This document shows positions 16,452 to 28,981 of a stretch of DNA of 64,000 nucleotides, piece by piece. A program made the position numbers and the translations under genes. The stretch's first letter is position 1; every line of letters starts with the position of its first letter. This DNA comes from Pseudomonas paraeruginosa PA7 (lineage in GTDB: Bacteria; Pseudomonadota; Gammaproteobacteria; Pseudomonadales; Pseudomonadaceae). Under the pieces are notes generated by a model. That model saw nothing but the letters and a program-made list of their open reading frames with translations, did not search any database and was not told the DNA's origin. Where the stretch lies: NCBI RefSeq assembly GCF_000017205.1, contig NC_009656.1, positions 3,910,001 to 3,974,000 of the forward strand. The letters are read 5' to 3'.

Positions 16452-17996
16452 ATGAGTACCCAACCTGTCCCTGTCACCCCGCGGCACTGCAAGGTCGCCA
16501 TCATAGGCACCGGTTTCTCCGGGCTGGGGATGGCGATCCGCCTCCGCCAGGAGGGCGAGGACGACTTCCTGATCTTCGAGAAGGACGCCGGCGTCGGCGG
16601 CACCTGGCGGGTCAACAACTACCCGGGCTGCGCCTGCGACGTGCAATCCCATGTCTACTCCTTCTCCTTCGAACAGAATCCGGAATGGACGCGCATGTTC
16701 GCCCGCCAGCCGGAAATCCGCGCCTATCTGGAGAACTGCTGGCAGAAATACCGCCTGCCGGAACGGACACTGCTGAATACCGCCATCGACAGGCTGGCCT
16801 GGGACGACCGGCAGAACCTCTGGCATCTGCACGACAGCCAGGGCAACCACTACACCGCCAACGCCGTGGTCTCCGGGATGGGCGGCCTGTCGACCCCGGC
16901 CTATCCGGACCTCAAGGGCCTGGGGGACTTCCAGGGCAAGGTCTTCCATTCCCAGCAGTGGGACCACGACTACGATCTCAAGGGCAAGCGCGTGGCGGTG
17001 ATCGGCACCGGCGCCTCGGCCATCCAGTTCGTCCCGGAGATCCAGCCACAGGTGGCCGCGCTGGATCTCTACCAGCGCACCCCGCCGTGGATCCTGCCCA
17101 AGCCCGACCGCGCCATCAGCGAGGCCGAGCGGCAGCGCTTCCGTCGCTTCCCGCTGCTGCAGAAGCTCTGGCGTGGCGGCCTCTACAGCCTGCTCGAAGG
17201 ACGGGTGCTGGGCTTCACCTTCGCCCCGCAGGTGATGAAGCTGGTACAGCGCCTGGCGGTCCGCTACATCCACAAGCAGATCAAGGACCCGGAACTGCGC
17301 CGCAAGCTCACGCCGGACTACACCATCGGCTGCAAGCGCATCCTGATGTCGCACAATTACTATCCGGCGCTGGCCGCGGCCAACGCCACGGTGATCACCG
17401 AAGGTATCCGCAAGGTCACCGCCCACGGGATCGTCGACGCCAGCGGCCAGGCGCGCGAAGTCGACGCGATCATCTTCGGCACCGGCTTCACCGCCAACGA
17501 TCCGATTCCCCGTGGCATGGTCTTCGGTCGCGACGGCCGTGACCTGCTGGACAGCTGGACCAAGGGACCGGAAGCCTACAAGGGCACCACCACCGCCGGC
17601 TTCCCCAACCTGTTCTTCCTGATGGGGCCGAATACCGGCCTGGGCCACAACTCGATGGTCTACATGATCGAGTCGCAGATCGCCTATGTCCTCGGCGCGC
17701 TGAAGCTGATGCAGCGTCGCGAACTGCTCAGCCTGGAGGTCAAGGCGCCGGTGCAGGAACGCTACAATGAATATCTGCAGCGCAAGCTCGACCGCAGCGT
17801 CTGGAGCGTGGGCGGCTGCAAGAGCTGGTACCTGCATCCGGTCAGCGGCCGCAACTGCACCCTGTGGCCGGGCTTCACCTGGCGCTTCCGCGCCCTGACC
17901 CGGCAGTTCGACGCCTCCGCCTACCACCTCAGCACCACACAGCTCGCCAGCCTGAGCAACGAAACCCGTCAACCGGCCGAAGGGGTCCCTGCATGA
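16452..17996 (+). CDS. flavin-containing monooxygenase, Baeyer-Villiger type
   Basis: A 514-aa FAD/NADPH monooxygenase. The FAD Rossmann motif GTGFSG lies near residue 19. The type I Baeyer-Villiger fingerprint FxGxxxHxxxW[D] is present as FQGKVFHSQQWD near 160, and the NADPH Rossmann motif GTGASA follows near 184. It probably inserts oxygen next to a carbonyl of a ketone or oxidises another lipophilic substrate. ATG 16452 has GGAG 7 bases upstream; a TTG at 16446 is also in frame. The stop overlaps the ATG of the SDR gene. A divergent TetR gene and double operator precede it. Confidence 0.9.
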   Translation: MSTQPVPVTPRHCKVAIIGTGFSGLGMAIRLRQEGEDDFLIFEKDAGVGGTWRVNNYPGCACDVQSHVYSFSFEQNPEWTRMFARQPEIRAYLENCWQKYRLPERTLLNTAIDRLAWDDRQNLWHLHDSQGNHYTANAVVSGMGGLSTPAYPDLKGLGDFQGKVFHSQQWDHDYDLKGKRVAVIGTGASAIQFVPEIQPQVAALDLYQRTPPWILPKPDRAISEAERQRFRRFPLLQKLWRGGLYSLLEGRVLGFTFAPQVMKLVQRLAVRYIHKQIKDPELRRKLTPDYTIGCKRILMSHNYYPALAAANATVITEGIRKVTAHGIVDASGQAREVDAIIFGTGFTANDPIPRGMVFGRDGRDLLDSWTKGPEAYKGTTTAGFPNLFFLMGPNTGLGHNSMVYMIESQIAYVLGALKLMQRRELLSLEVKAPVQERYNEYLQRKLDRSVWSVGGCKSWYLHPVSGRNCTLWPGFTWRFRALTRQFDASAYHLSTTQLASLSNETRQPAEGVPA

Positions 17997-18880
17997 AATC
18001 GTTCGAAAACAAAGTCGCCGCCATTACCGGAGCGGGTTCGGGCATCGGCCGCGCTCTCGCGGTGGAGCTGGCCCGCCAGGGTTGCCACCTGGCGTTGGCC
18101 GACGTCAACGCCGCCGGTCTCGAGGAAACCCGCCAGATCCTCGCCAGCAGCGGCGTACGGGTTTCCATCGACATCGTCAACGTGGCCGAGCGCGAGCAGG
18201 TGCAGGCCTGGGCCGACAAGGCGGCCGCCGAGCACGGCCGGGTCAACCTGATCTTCAACAACGCCGGGGTCGCCCATGCCGGCACCGTGGAAGGCAGCGA
18301 CCACTCGGAATACGAGTGGATCATGAACATCAACTTCTGGGGCGTGGTGAACGGCACCAAGGCCTTCCTGCCGCACCTGAAGGCCTCCGGCAATGGCCAT
18401 GTGGTCAACGTTTCCAGCGTCTTCGGGCTGTTCGCCCAGCCAGGCATGAGCGCCTACAACGCGACCAAGTACGCGGTGCGCGGTTTCACCGAGTCGCTGC
18501 GGCAGGAGCTGGACATGGAGGATTCAGGGGTTTCCGCCAGTTGCGTGCACCCCGGCGGGATCAAGACCAACATCGCCAAGACCGCACGGATGAACGAAAG
18601 CATGGCCAAGGTAACCGGCCAGACCCCCGACAAGGCCCGCCAGCAGTTCAACGACCAACTGCTGCGGACCACTCCGGAAAAGGCCGCCCAGGTCATCCTG
18701 CGCGGCGTGCAGCGCGACAGCCGGCGCATCCTGATCGGCGCCGACGCCCATGCGATCGACGTGATGCTGCGCCTGGCGCCGGTGCTCTACCAGCGTGTGG
18801 TCACCGCCAGCATGCGCCTGGCCGCGCGTTTCGCGCCGCACCCGAAGAGCGGCCAGGGCGCCCGCGAAGCCAGCGAATGA
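17993..18880 (+). CDS. short-chain dehydrogenase/reductase
   Basis: Classical SDR (295 aa): cofactor motif TGAGSGIG near residue 13, NNAG near 90, catalytic Ser in VNVSSVFGL near 140, and YNATK (Tyr/Lys) near 156. Four-base overlap with the upstream monooxygenase shows coupling. Paired alcohol oxidation or ketone reduction with Baeyer-Villiger oxidation is a common catabolic module, so the two may act successively on the same substrate (inference). The C-terminus after about 250 is Arg/Ala rich and variable. Confidence 0.9.
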   Translation: MKSFENKVAAITGAGSGIGRALAVELARQGCHLALADVNAAGLEETRQILASSGVRVSIDIVNVAEREQVQAWADKAAAEHGRVNLIFNNAGVAHAGTVEGSDHSEYEWIMNINFWGVVNGTKAFLPHLKASGNGHVVNVSSVFGLFAQPGMSAYNATKYAVRGFTESLRQELDMEDSGVSASCVHPGGIKTNIAKTARMNESMAKVTGQTPDKARQQFNDQLLRTTPEKAAQVILRGVQRDSRRILIGADAHAIDVMLRLAPVLYQRVVTASMRLAARFAPHPKSGQGAREASE

Positions 18881-18953
18881 GTCAGTGGGACCGGGTAGCC
18901 GCAAGGCGGCCCGGCCGGCATACTCGACGGCCGACCTCCAGGGAACGGCCGTC

Positions 18954-19493
18954 ATGAATCCTCCCCTTCCGTACTTCCGCTACCATCCCGAACCGCTCGC
19001 CAGCGGCAGCATCGAGGCTTCCGCGGCAACCTGCCGGTGCTGTGGCAAGGCCCGCGGCTACGCCTACACCGTATCGCCCTATTCCCGTCACGAACTGCCG
19101 CCCGGCAGCCTCTGCCCGTGGTGCATTGCCGACGGCAGCGCGGCCGCGCGCTACGAAGCGAGTTTTTGCGACGACCATCCGTTGCTCGAAGCCGGAATCG
19201 CCGCGGAGATCGTCGCCGAAGTCTGCGAGCGCACGCCCGGCTACGCCTCCTGGCAGCAGGAACGCTGGTTGAGTTGCTGCGAGGATGCCTGCGCTTTTCG
19301 CGGCGACGCGGGGCGCGAGGAAATCGGACGACTGGGAGCCGAGGGCCTGGCGCAGCGCTTCGTCGATTTCGCCTGGCCGGCTATTACCTGGAAACGCCTC
19401 GTCGACGCCTATGCGCCCGGCGGCAACCCGGCCATCTATCGCTTCGACTGCCTGCATTGCGGCCAGGCGCATTACGACCTGGACTTCACCTGA
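18954..19493 (+). CDS. CbrC family (UPF0167) protein
   Basis: A 179-aa cysteine-rich protein beginning with the family opening LPYFRYHPEPLASGSI and a Cys pair CRCCGKARGYAY, then LCPWCIADGSAA and a C-terminal CLHCGQAHYDLD. It resembles E. coli CbrC, a CreB-regulated gene linked to colicin E2 tolerance; the biochemical role is unknown. ATG 18954 follows a CAGGGAAC ribosome site. It is downstream of the SDR by 73 bp in the same direction and may be in the same transcript. Confidence 0.82.
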   Translation: MNPPLPYFRYHPEPLASGSIEASAATCRCCGKARGYAYTVSPYSRHELPPGSLCPWCIADGSAAARYEASFCDDHPLLEAGIAAEIVAEVCERTPGYASWQQERWLSCCEDACAFRGDAGREEIGRLGAEGLAQRFVDFAWPAITWKRLVDAYAPGGNPAIYRFDCLHCGQAHYDLDFT

Positions 19494-19505
19494 TGGGCCG
19501 CGGCA

Positions 19506-20654
19506 CTACAAGCCCATCTGCTTGCCGATGATCTCGTTCATGATTTCCCGCGAACCGCCGCCGATGGTGAGGATCCGGTTGTCCCGGTACAGCCGCTCCA
19601 CCAGGCTTTCGCGCATGTAGCCCATGCCGCCGAGCATCTGCACGGCATCGTAGGTCAGGCGATCGGCGACATCGGTGGCGAAGTTCTTGGCCATCGATAT
19701 TTCCTTGATCACGCTCTTGCCGGCGGACATCTTCGCCGCCTGGCGATAGGTGAATTCGCGCGACACCTCCAGCTGCGTGGCCATTTCCGCGAGGCGGTGG
19801 CGCAGCACCTGGAACTTGCCGATCGGCTTGCCGAAGGCCTCCCGCTCGCGCGCCCAGCGCAGCGACTCCTCCAGGGCCAGTTGCGCGGTCATGTTGGCCA
19901 TCACCGCCAGGGCCAGGCGCTCGCTCTGGAAGTTGGCCATGATGCAGGCGAAGCCGGCATTCTCCACGCCGATCAGGTTCTCCGCCGGAACCCGGCAGTC
20001 GTCGAAGAACAGTTCGGCGGTATCCGAGGCCCACCAGCCCATCTTCTTCAGCTTGCGCCCGACGCTGAAGCCCGGCGTGCCCTTCTCCACCAGCAGCAGG
20101 CTGACGCCGCCGAAGCCTTCCCCGCCGGTACGCACCGCCACCGTGTAGTAGTCGGCACGCACGCCGCTGGTGATGAAGGTCTTGCTGCCGCTGACGCGAT
20201 AGTGATCGCCATCGCGCACCGCGCGGGTCTTCAGGTTGGCCACGTCGGAACCGCCGGACGGCTCGGTGACCGCCAGGGCCATGATCTTTTCGCCGCGCAG
20301 CACCGCCGGGACCACCCGCTCGCGCACCTCGGGACGGGCCCACTTGACCACCGGAGGCAAGCCGATATCCAGCGATCCCAGCCCGGCGACCAGGCCGCCG
20401 GAACCGCAGCGCATGAGCTCTTCGCTGGCCGCCACCTTGGCGAACAGATCACCTTCGCAACTGCCGCCATAGGCTTCCGGGTAGCCGATGCCGAGGATCC
20501 CGGCTGCGCCGGCCTTGAGATAGAGTTCGCGGGGAAATTCCTCGACCTCCTCCCATTCATCGATGTGCGGCAACACCTCGCGCTCGACGAAACGACGCAC
20601 CGAATCCCGGATCAGTTGATGGGACTCGTCGAAGTACTGCTGGAAGTCAGTCAT
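19506..20654 (-). CDS. acyl-CoA dehydrogenase (long-chain/isovaleryl type)
   Basis: FAD enzyme (382 aa) oxidising acyl-CoA to the 2-enoyl-CoA. Visible signs are the N-terminal helical domain, the FAD-binding segment MALAVTEPSGGSDVANLKT near 130, and the C-terminal GGMGYMRE and ILTIGGGSREIMNEIIGKQMGL. The C-terminal position that carries the catalytic Glu in short/medium-chain enzymes is Gly here (IGGGSREI). This is the long-chain/isovaleryl pattern, in which the base comes from an earlier helix. It is convergent with the CbrC-like gene and probably belongs to the same lipid-related group. Confidence 0.92.
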   Translation of the reverse strand: MTDFQQYFDESHQLIRDSVRRFVEREVLPHIDEWEEVEEFPRELYLKAGAAGILGIGYPEAYGGSCEGDLFAKVAASEELMRCGSGGLVAGLGSLDIGLPPVVKWARPEVRERVVPAVLRGEKIMALAVTEPSGGSDVANLKTRAVRDGDHYRVSGSKTFITSGVRADYYTVAVRTGGEGFGGVSLLLVEKGTPGFSVGRKLKKMGWWASDTAELFFDDCRVPAENLIGVENAGFACIMANFQSERLALAVMANMTAQLALEESLRWAREREAFGKPIGKFQVLRHRLAEMATQLEVSREFTYRQAAKMSAGKSVIKEISMAKNFATDVADRLTYDAVQMLGGMGYMRESLVERLYRDNRILTIGGGSREIMNEIIGKQMGL

Positions 20655-20787
20655 GGCCGGGCTCCTGATGGGAGCCTCAGAACTTACCTAGCGCTTGCTT
20701 GGTTTTCAATACGGGAAAATAGCCATCGGCCAGGGTGTATAGGCCGCCTCGCCGCGGGCAATACGGCAGGCGCGGAAGGGGCGCTCT

Positions 20788-21384
20788 TCAGGAGATCGGC
20801 CGACGGCCGGCCAGGGCATGGGCCAGGGTGCCGCCATCGACCAGCTCCAACTCGCCGCCCAGCGGCACGCCGTGGGCGATGCGCGACAGGGTCAGGCCGC
20901 GATCGGCCAGCAGTTGCGCGATGTAGTGGGCGGTGGCCTCGCCTTCCACGGTCGGGTTGGTGGCGAGGATCACTTCGCTGAAGGCGCCGTCCCTGATCCT
21001 CGCGTCCAGCTCGGGAATGCCGATCGCTTCCGGCCCCAGCCCGTCGAGCGGCGACAGATGACCCTTGAGCACGAAATAGCGGCCACGGTAACCGGTCTGT
21101 TCCACGGCGAACACATCCAGCGGCCCCTCCACCACGCAGAGCAGCGAGTCGTCGCGTCGCGGATCCGCGCACTGCGGGCACAGTTCCTCTTCGCTGAGGG
21201 TACGGCATTGCCGGCAGTGACCGACACCCTCCATCGCGGCGGTCAACGCCTGGGCCAGCTTCAGGCCGCCGCTGCGATCGCGCTCCAGCAGCATCAGCGC
21301 CATGCGCTGGGCCGACTTCTGCCCGACACCGGGAAGAATGCGCAGGGACTCGATCAGTTGGCGGATCAGCGGGCTGAAACTCAT
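20788..21384 (-). CDS. recR: recombination protein RecR
   Basis: RecFOR-pathway protein (198 aa) loading RecA at gaps. It has an N-terminal helix-hairpin-helix ([17 protein letters not shown]), the C4 zinc motif [16 protein letters not shown] near 57, and a Toprim domain starting [15 protein letters not shown]. The frame is open further upstream, but [19 protein letters not shown] is the conserved start and gives the normal length. It is the last gene of the classical dnaX-ybaB-recR order. Confidence 0.97.
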   Translation of the reverse strand: MSFSPLIRQLIESLRILPGVGQKSAQRMALMLLERDRSGGLKLAQALTAAMEGVGHCRQCRTLSEEELCPQCADPRRDDSLLCVVEGPLDVFAVEQTGYRGRYFVLKGHLSPLDGLGPEAIGIPELDARIRDGAFSEVILATNPTVEGEATAHYIAQLLADRGLTLSRIAHGVPLGGELELVDGGTLAHALAGRRPIS

Positions 21385-21463
21385 GCGGGACTCGTCGGAT
21401 AGAGGGAGGGGGAATGGCTGCCGGGCGCCATCCGCGGATGGCGAGCCCGGCGCGAACGCGGGA

Positions 21464-21790
21464 TCAGAAGGGCATCTTGAAGCCGGGCGGCAGTTGCATG
21501 CCCGAGGTGAAGCCGGACATCTTTTCCTGGTTGTTCTGCTCGATCTTGCGCACCGCATCGTTGACCGCGGCGGCGATCAGGTCCTCGAGGATCTCCTTGT
21601 CTTCCTGCATGAGGCTGTCGTCCAGGCTGACACGCTTGACGTCGTGGCGCCCGGTCATCACCACGCTGACCAGACCGGCGCCGGATTGCCCGGTCACTTC
21701 GGCGTTGGCCAGCTCTTCCTGCATCTTCTGCATCTTTTCCTGCATCTGCTGCGCCTGCTTCATCAGGCCGGCCATGCCACCTTTCATCAT
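21464..21790 (-). CDS. nucleoid-associated protein, YbaB/EbfC family
   Basis: Small DNA-binding protein (108 aa). The Met/Gln/Lys-rich N-terminal helix ([20 protein letters not shown]), a V-x-V-x-M-T-G core strand and a C-terminal [16 protein letters not shown] tail match the family. A GTG at 21799 is in frame, but GAGG lies six bases before ATG 21790. It sits between dnaX and recR, as in most gammaproteobacteria. Functions in nucleoid organisation; specific targets unknown. Confidence 0.93.
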   Translation of the reverse strand: MMKGGMAGLMKQAQQMQEKMQKMQEELANAEVTGQSGAGLVSVVMTGRHDVKRVSLDDSLMQEDKEILEDLIAAAVNDAVRKIEQNNQEKMSGFTSGMQLPPGFKMPF

Positions 21791-21835
21791 GTTCTTCACC
21801 TCGAATGTCGTCTTGTTGCGTGCGCCAAGCGCCGG

Positions 21836-23881
<2,046 letters not shown>

Positions 23882-24010
23882 CGAAAACCGTCGCTGAAGG
23901 GAAGCACAAGTCGGCCAATGCTAGCGCAATTTGCCCCTTCTGCGCTCGCTGACTTGGCAAACTGCGTGCTAAGAATTCGCCCTACCCTCCATGAGCCCTC
24001 GCCCGTGGCA

Positions 24011-24784
24011 ATGACTCGACCTTTCCCGTCCGTATTCGCAGCCCGTTTCATCGCCCCGGCGCTGCTCCTGCTCCAGTTCGCCGCGGCCCAGCCTGCCACG
24101 GCTGGCGACAGCGCCGCACCGCCGCTGCGCTTCGCGGTAATGGAAAGCTGGGGCATGCCGCTGATCCGCCTGGAAGAAAGCCAGCCGACCGCCGGCATCG
24201 TCCACGATATCACCCGTTCCCTGGCCCGCCAGGTCGGCCGCGAAGCGCTCTACCACCCCTATCCGCGCGCACGTATCGAACAGGCGATGGACGGCGGCGA
24301 AATCGACGTCCGCTGCTACATCAGCCCCGCCTGGCTCAGCCGGGACTTCCCCGGCTACCGCTGGAGCGTGCCGCTGCTGGTGCAACGCGACATCCTGGCC
24401 GCCCGCGAAGGCTTCGCGCCGATTCCCGAGGCGCTGCCGGCCCAGCGTATCGGTACCGTCCTCGGCTACAGCTATCCACGCCTGCAGGCGCTGTTCGACA
24501 TCGGCCGGCTGCGCCGCGACGACGCGCGCACCCAGGACCTGGTGCTGGAAAAACTGCGTGCCGGGCGCTATCGCTACGCCGTGAGCCATCAACTGGCCCT
24601 GCGCTGGAACAACCGCCAGACGCCGGGGCAGGCGCCACTCCAGGAAGCCGCCCAACTCGAGGAAACCCCGGTGAGCTGCCTGGTGCGGGATGCCGCGGAG
24701 GTACCGGTGGAAGCGATCCTGAAGACGTTCGAGGAGATGAAGCGAAACGGAGAGATCGAGGAGATATTGCGGCGCTACCGCTGA
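24011..24784 (+). CDS. periplasmic solute-binding protein (amino-acid ABC type)
   Basis: A 257-aa protein with a signal peptide (residues 1-30, hydrophobic ARFIAPALLLLQFAAAQPATA) and a type II periplasmic binding fold of the SBP_bac_3 class (FAVMESWGMPLIRLEE, then GIVHDITRSLARQVGR). No permease or ATPase gene is nearby, so the ligand and partner are unknown; many such orphan P. aeruginosa proteins bind amino acids. ATG 24011 is chosen because the signal peptide starts there, although the frame is open far upstream. It is divergent from dnaX and convergent with ffs. Confidence 0.8.
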   Translation: MTRPFPSVFAARFIAPALLLLQFAAAQPATAGDSAAPPLRFAVMESWGMPLIRLEESQPTAGIVHDITRSLARQVGREALYHPYPRARIEQAMDGGEIDVRCYISPAWLSRDFPGYRWSVPLLVQRDILAAREGFAPIPEALPAQRIGTVLGYSYPRLQALFDIGRLRRDDARTQDLVLEKLRAGRYRYAVSHQLALRWNNRQTPGQAPLQEAAQLEETPVSCLVRDAAEVPVEAILKTFEEMKRNGEIEEILRRYR

Positions 24785-24822
24785 GCGCCGGCGGCCCATG
24801 GAGAAATGACGGGCCTGAAATG

Positions 24823-24934
24823 GAGGCGGCCCCGCCAGCCACACCCCGGCACACGATGTTCCCGCTGTGGCTGCTTCCTTCCGGACCTGACCAGGTTGAC
24901 GGGTAATCGTTGCGGGGGGACCGACAGGGCCACC
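24823..24934 (-). ncRNA. ffs: 4.5S signal recognition particle RNA
   Basis: RNA partner of Ffh in co-translational membrane targeting. The minus strand contains the conserved apical domain CAGGTCAGGTCCGGAAGGAA with the GGAA tetraloop and the AGCAGCCA segment, preceded by CCCGCAACG and followed by GTGTGCCGGGGTGTGGCTGGC, as in E. coli 4.5S RNA. The ends pair (GGTGGCCC with GGGGCCGCC). Exact ends are estimated to within a few bases by alignment from memory with the E. coli RNA. Confidence 0.95.
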
Positions 24935-24940
24935 ATTGCA

Positions 24941-24958
24941 GCCTACCCTGGGGTAGGC
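24941..24958 (-). other. hairpin in the ffs precursor leader
   Basis: Perfect 8-bp stem GCCTACCC / GGGTAGGC with a 2-base loop, lying between the ffs promoter and the mature 5' end. It is presumably removed during 5' maturation. Confidence 0.5.
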
Positions 24959-24964
24959 CGCGCC

Positions 24965-24992
24965 ATTCTACCGGCTTGCGCGTAAGTTACAA
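24965..24992 (-). promoter_or_regulatory. ffs promoter
   Basis: On the minus strand, -35 TTGTAA (24987-24992) and -10 TAGAAT (24965-24970) are 16 bp apart. The start point would fall about 25 bases ahead of mature 4.5S RNA. Confidence 0.65.
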
Positions 24993-25036
24993 CCACTTCA
25001 AGCACTTACGTTTGCAATCGGCTTCGCAGAAGCCGC

Positions 25037-25414
25037 TCAATGCTGCTGGATCAGGCCCTCCGGCGGCGGCTGGGTGGATACGCTCAGTTCGCTGTCGACG
25101 TACAGGTCCAGGGTGCCCCAACCCGGCTTGGTGCTGAACGAGGCATACTTCTCCTCGCCCCGGTGGAAGGAAAAGGCGATGCGATAATCGCTGCCGCCGA
25201 ACAATTTCACCGGGAATTCGCGCACCTGGCCGGGGCGGATCTCCCCGGAGAAGGTCTCCACGCCCTTCTCCCTGTAGCTGTAGGCGATCGGCGCGGGCGC
25301 CTGGCCGCTGTAATGCAGCAGGATGCGCGGCCGCTCGCTCCAGCCGACATAGGCGCCGAACAGCACCACCAGCGCCAAGACCCCCAGCAACCGCTGCTTT
25401 CTTGCCTTGTCCAT
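25037..25414 (-). CDS. hypothetical membrane-anchored protein
   Basis: A 125-aa protein with one N-terminal hydrophobic segment (about residues 8-24) that may be a signal anchor, followed by a probable beta-rich extracytoplasmic domain. No family recognised. GGAGTG upstream of the ATG supports the start. It is 48 bp downstream of ligA in the same direction, so co-transcription with zipA-ligA is possible. Confidence 0.75.
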   Translation of the reverse strand: MDKARKQRLLGVLALVVLFGAYVGWSERPRILLHYSGQAPAPIAYSYREKGVETFSGEIRPGQVREFPVKLFGGSDYRIAFSFHRGEEKYASFSTKPGWGTLDLYVDSELSVSTQPPPEGLIQQH

Positions 25415-25462
25415 CGTTCACTCCAGTCTTCGGAAATCGTTCGTAGCGACGGCGCCGCCGGC

Positions 25463-27891
<2,429 letters not shown>

Positions 27892-27905
27892 ATAGAGTAG
27901 TTCGC

Positions 27906-27931
27906 CCCCTCTCCCGCAAGAAGGAGAGGGG
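27906..27931. repeat. CCCCTCTCC / GGAGAGGGG hairpin
   Basis: Perfect 9-bp inverted repeat with an 8-base loop in the zipA-ligA spacer. Similar CCTCTCC...GGAGAGG hairpins recur between genes in pseudomonads, so it may be a REP-like unit; this is the only copy I noticed in the window. Confidence 0.4.
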
Positions 27932-27941
27932 TATGGCCGGC

Positions 27942-28814
27942 TCAGCGCTTCTGCATCAGGCTGCGACGCTCATGGTCGATGATGCGCTGGCGGTAGTGCT
28001 CGATGGTCTGGGCGGTCAGCACGCTGCGCTGCTCGTCCTTCAGTTCGCCGTTCAGCTCGTGAGCCAGCTTGCGCGCGGCGGCGACCATCACGTCGAAGGC
28101 CTGCTTCGGATGGCGCGGCCCCGGCAGGCCGAGGAAGAAGCTCACGGCACGGGTGCTGAAGTTGTCGATGTCGTCCAGGTCGAAGGTACCCGGCTTCACT
28201 GCGTTGGCCATGGAGAACAGGATCTCGCCATTGCCGGCCATGCTTTCGTGGCGGTGGAAGATGTCCATGTCGCCGAAGCGCAGGCCGCTCTCGAGGATGT
28301 TCTGCAGTAGTGCCGGTCCCTTGAAGCCGCTCTCGTCGCGGGCGATGACGTTGATGATCAGCACCTCGTCGACCGGCGCCGGCTCGGCGGCGGCCACGCT
28401 CGGGGCCTTTTCCCGCTCTTTCTCCTTGCGCCCCTTCGACTTGCCCTTGCGCGGTTCCAGCGGCTCGGCGGCATCGCTCGGATCGGCCTCCAGGGCCATG
28501 CCCTCGTCGAGATCCAGGTCGCCCTGGCGCGGCTCGTCCTGGCGCTTGCCGCCCTTGCGTTCCTTGCCTTCCCGCGCGCTGACGCTGGGCAGGTCCTGTT
28601 CGTCGAAGGACGGCTCGCGATGTTCGACCACCCGCGCCGGGCCGAGCAATTCAGCCGAATCGCCGTCGTCGTCCGGTAGGTTGGCGAAACTGCGGTCGAG
28701 CTTGAACTTCAACTTGCCCTTGCCGCCCCGCATCCGCCGCCAACCGTCGAAGAGAATGCCGGCGATCACGATAAGCCCGATAACGATAAGCCATTCGCGC
28801 AGACCGATATCCAT
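27942..28814 (-). CDS. zipA: cell division protein ZipA
   Basis: Inner-membrane anchor for FtsZ (290 aa). It has an N-terminal helix with periplasmic end ([19 protein letters not shown]), a basic stretch, a long acidic/lysine-rich disordered linker (about 50-150), and the C-terminal FtsZ-binding domain ([21 protein letters not shown]... to the end). Standard architecture and length. It lies between smc and ligA. Confidence 0.95.
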   Translation of the reverse strand: MDIGLREWLIVIGLIVIAGILFDGWRRMRGGKGKLKFKLDRSFANLPDDDGDSAELLGPARVVEHREPSFDEQDLPSVSAREGKERKGGKRQDEPRQGDLDLDEGMALEADPSDAAEPLEPRKGKSKGRKEKEREKAPSVAAAEPAPVDEVLIINVIARDESGFKGPALLQNILESGLRFGDMDIFHRHESMAGNGEILFSMANAVKPGTFDLDDIDNFSTRAVSFFLGLPGPRHPKQAFDVMVAAARKLAHELNGELKDEQRSVLTAQTIEHYRQRIIDHERRSLMQKR

Positions 28815-28981
28815 GTAATTCCGTAGCCCCTAGTGAAAATGGTGAATAAAAAAAATGAAAAAAGGACATCCTATCCCTTGAAACGTGGAGCCAACCTTGT
28901 TCTGACAGACCTTTCCCACGCGATACAAAAAAGTGGCCATTAAACTAACATGCCCATGCGCAAGTTTACACTGCCTGATCC

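Noticed and set aside
16356..17972. 538-residue minus-strand frame opposite the monooxygenase
   Set aside because: Composition artefact; the plus-strand gene has intact Rossmann and BVMO motifs.
27906..27931. Intrinsic terminator on the plus strand
   Set aside because: The hairpin has no adjacent T-run and no plus-strand gene ends there; listed as a REP-like repeat instead.
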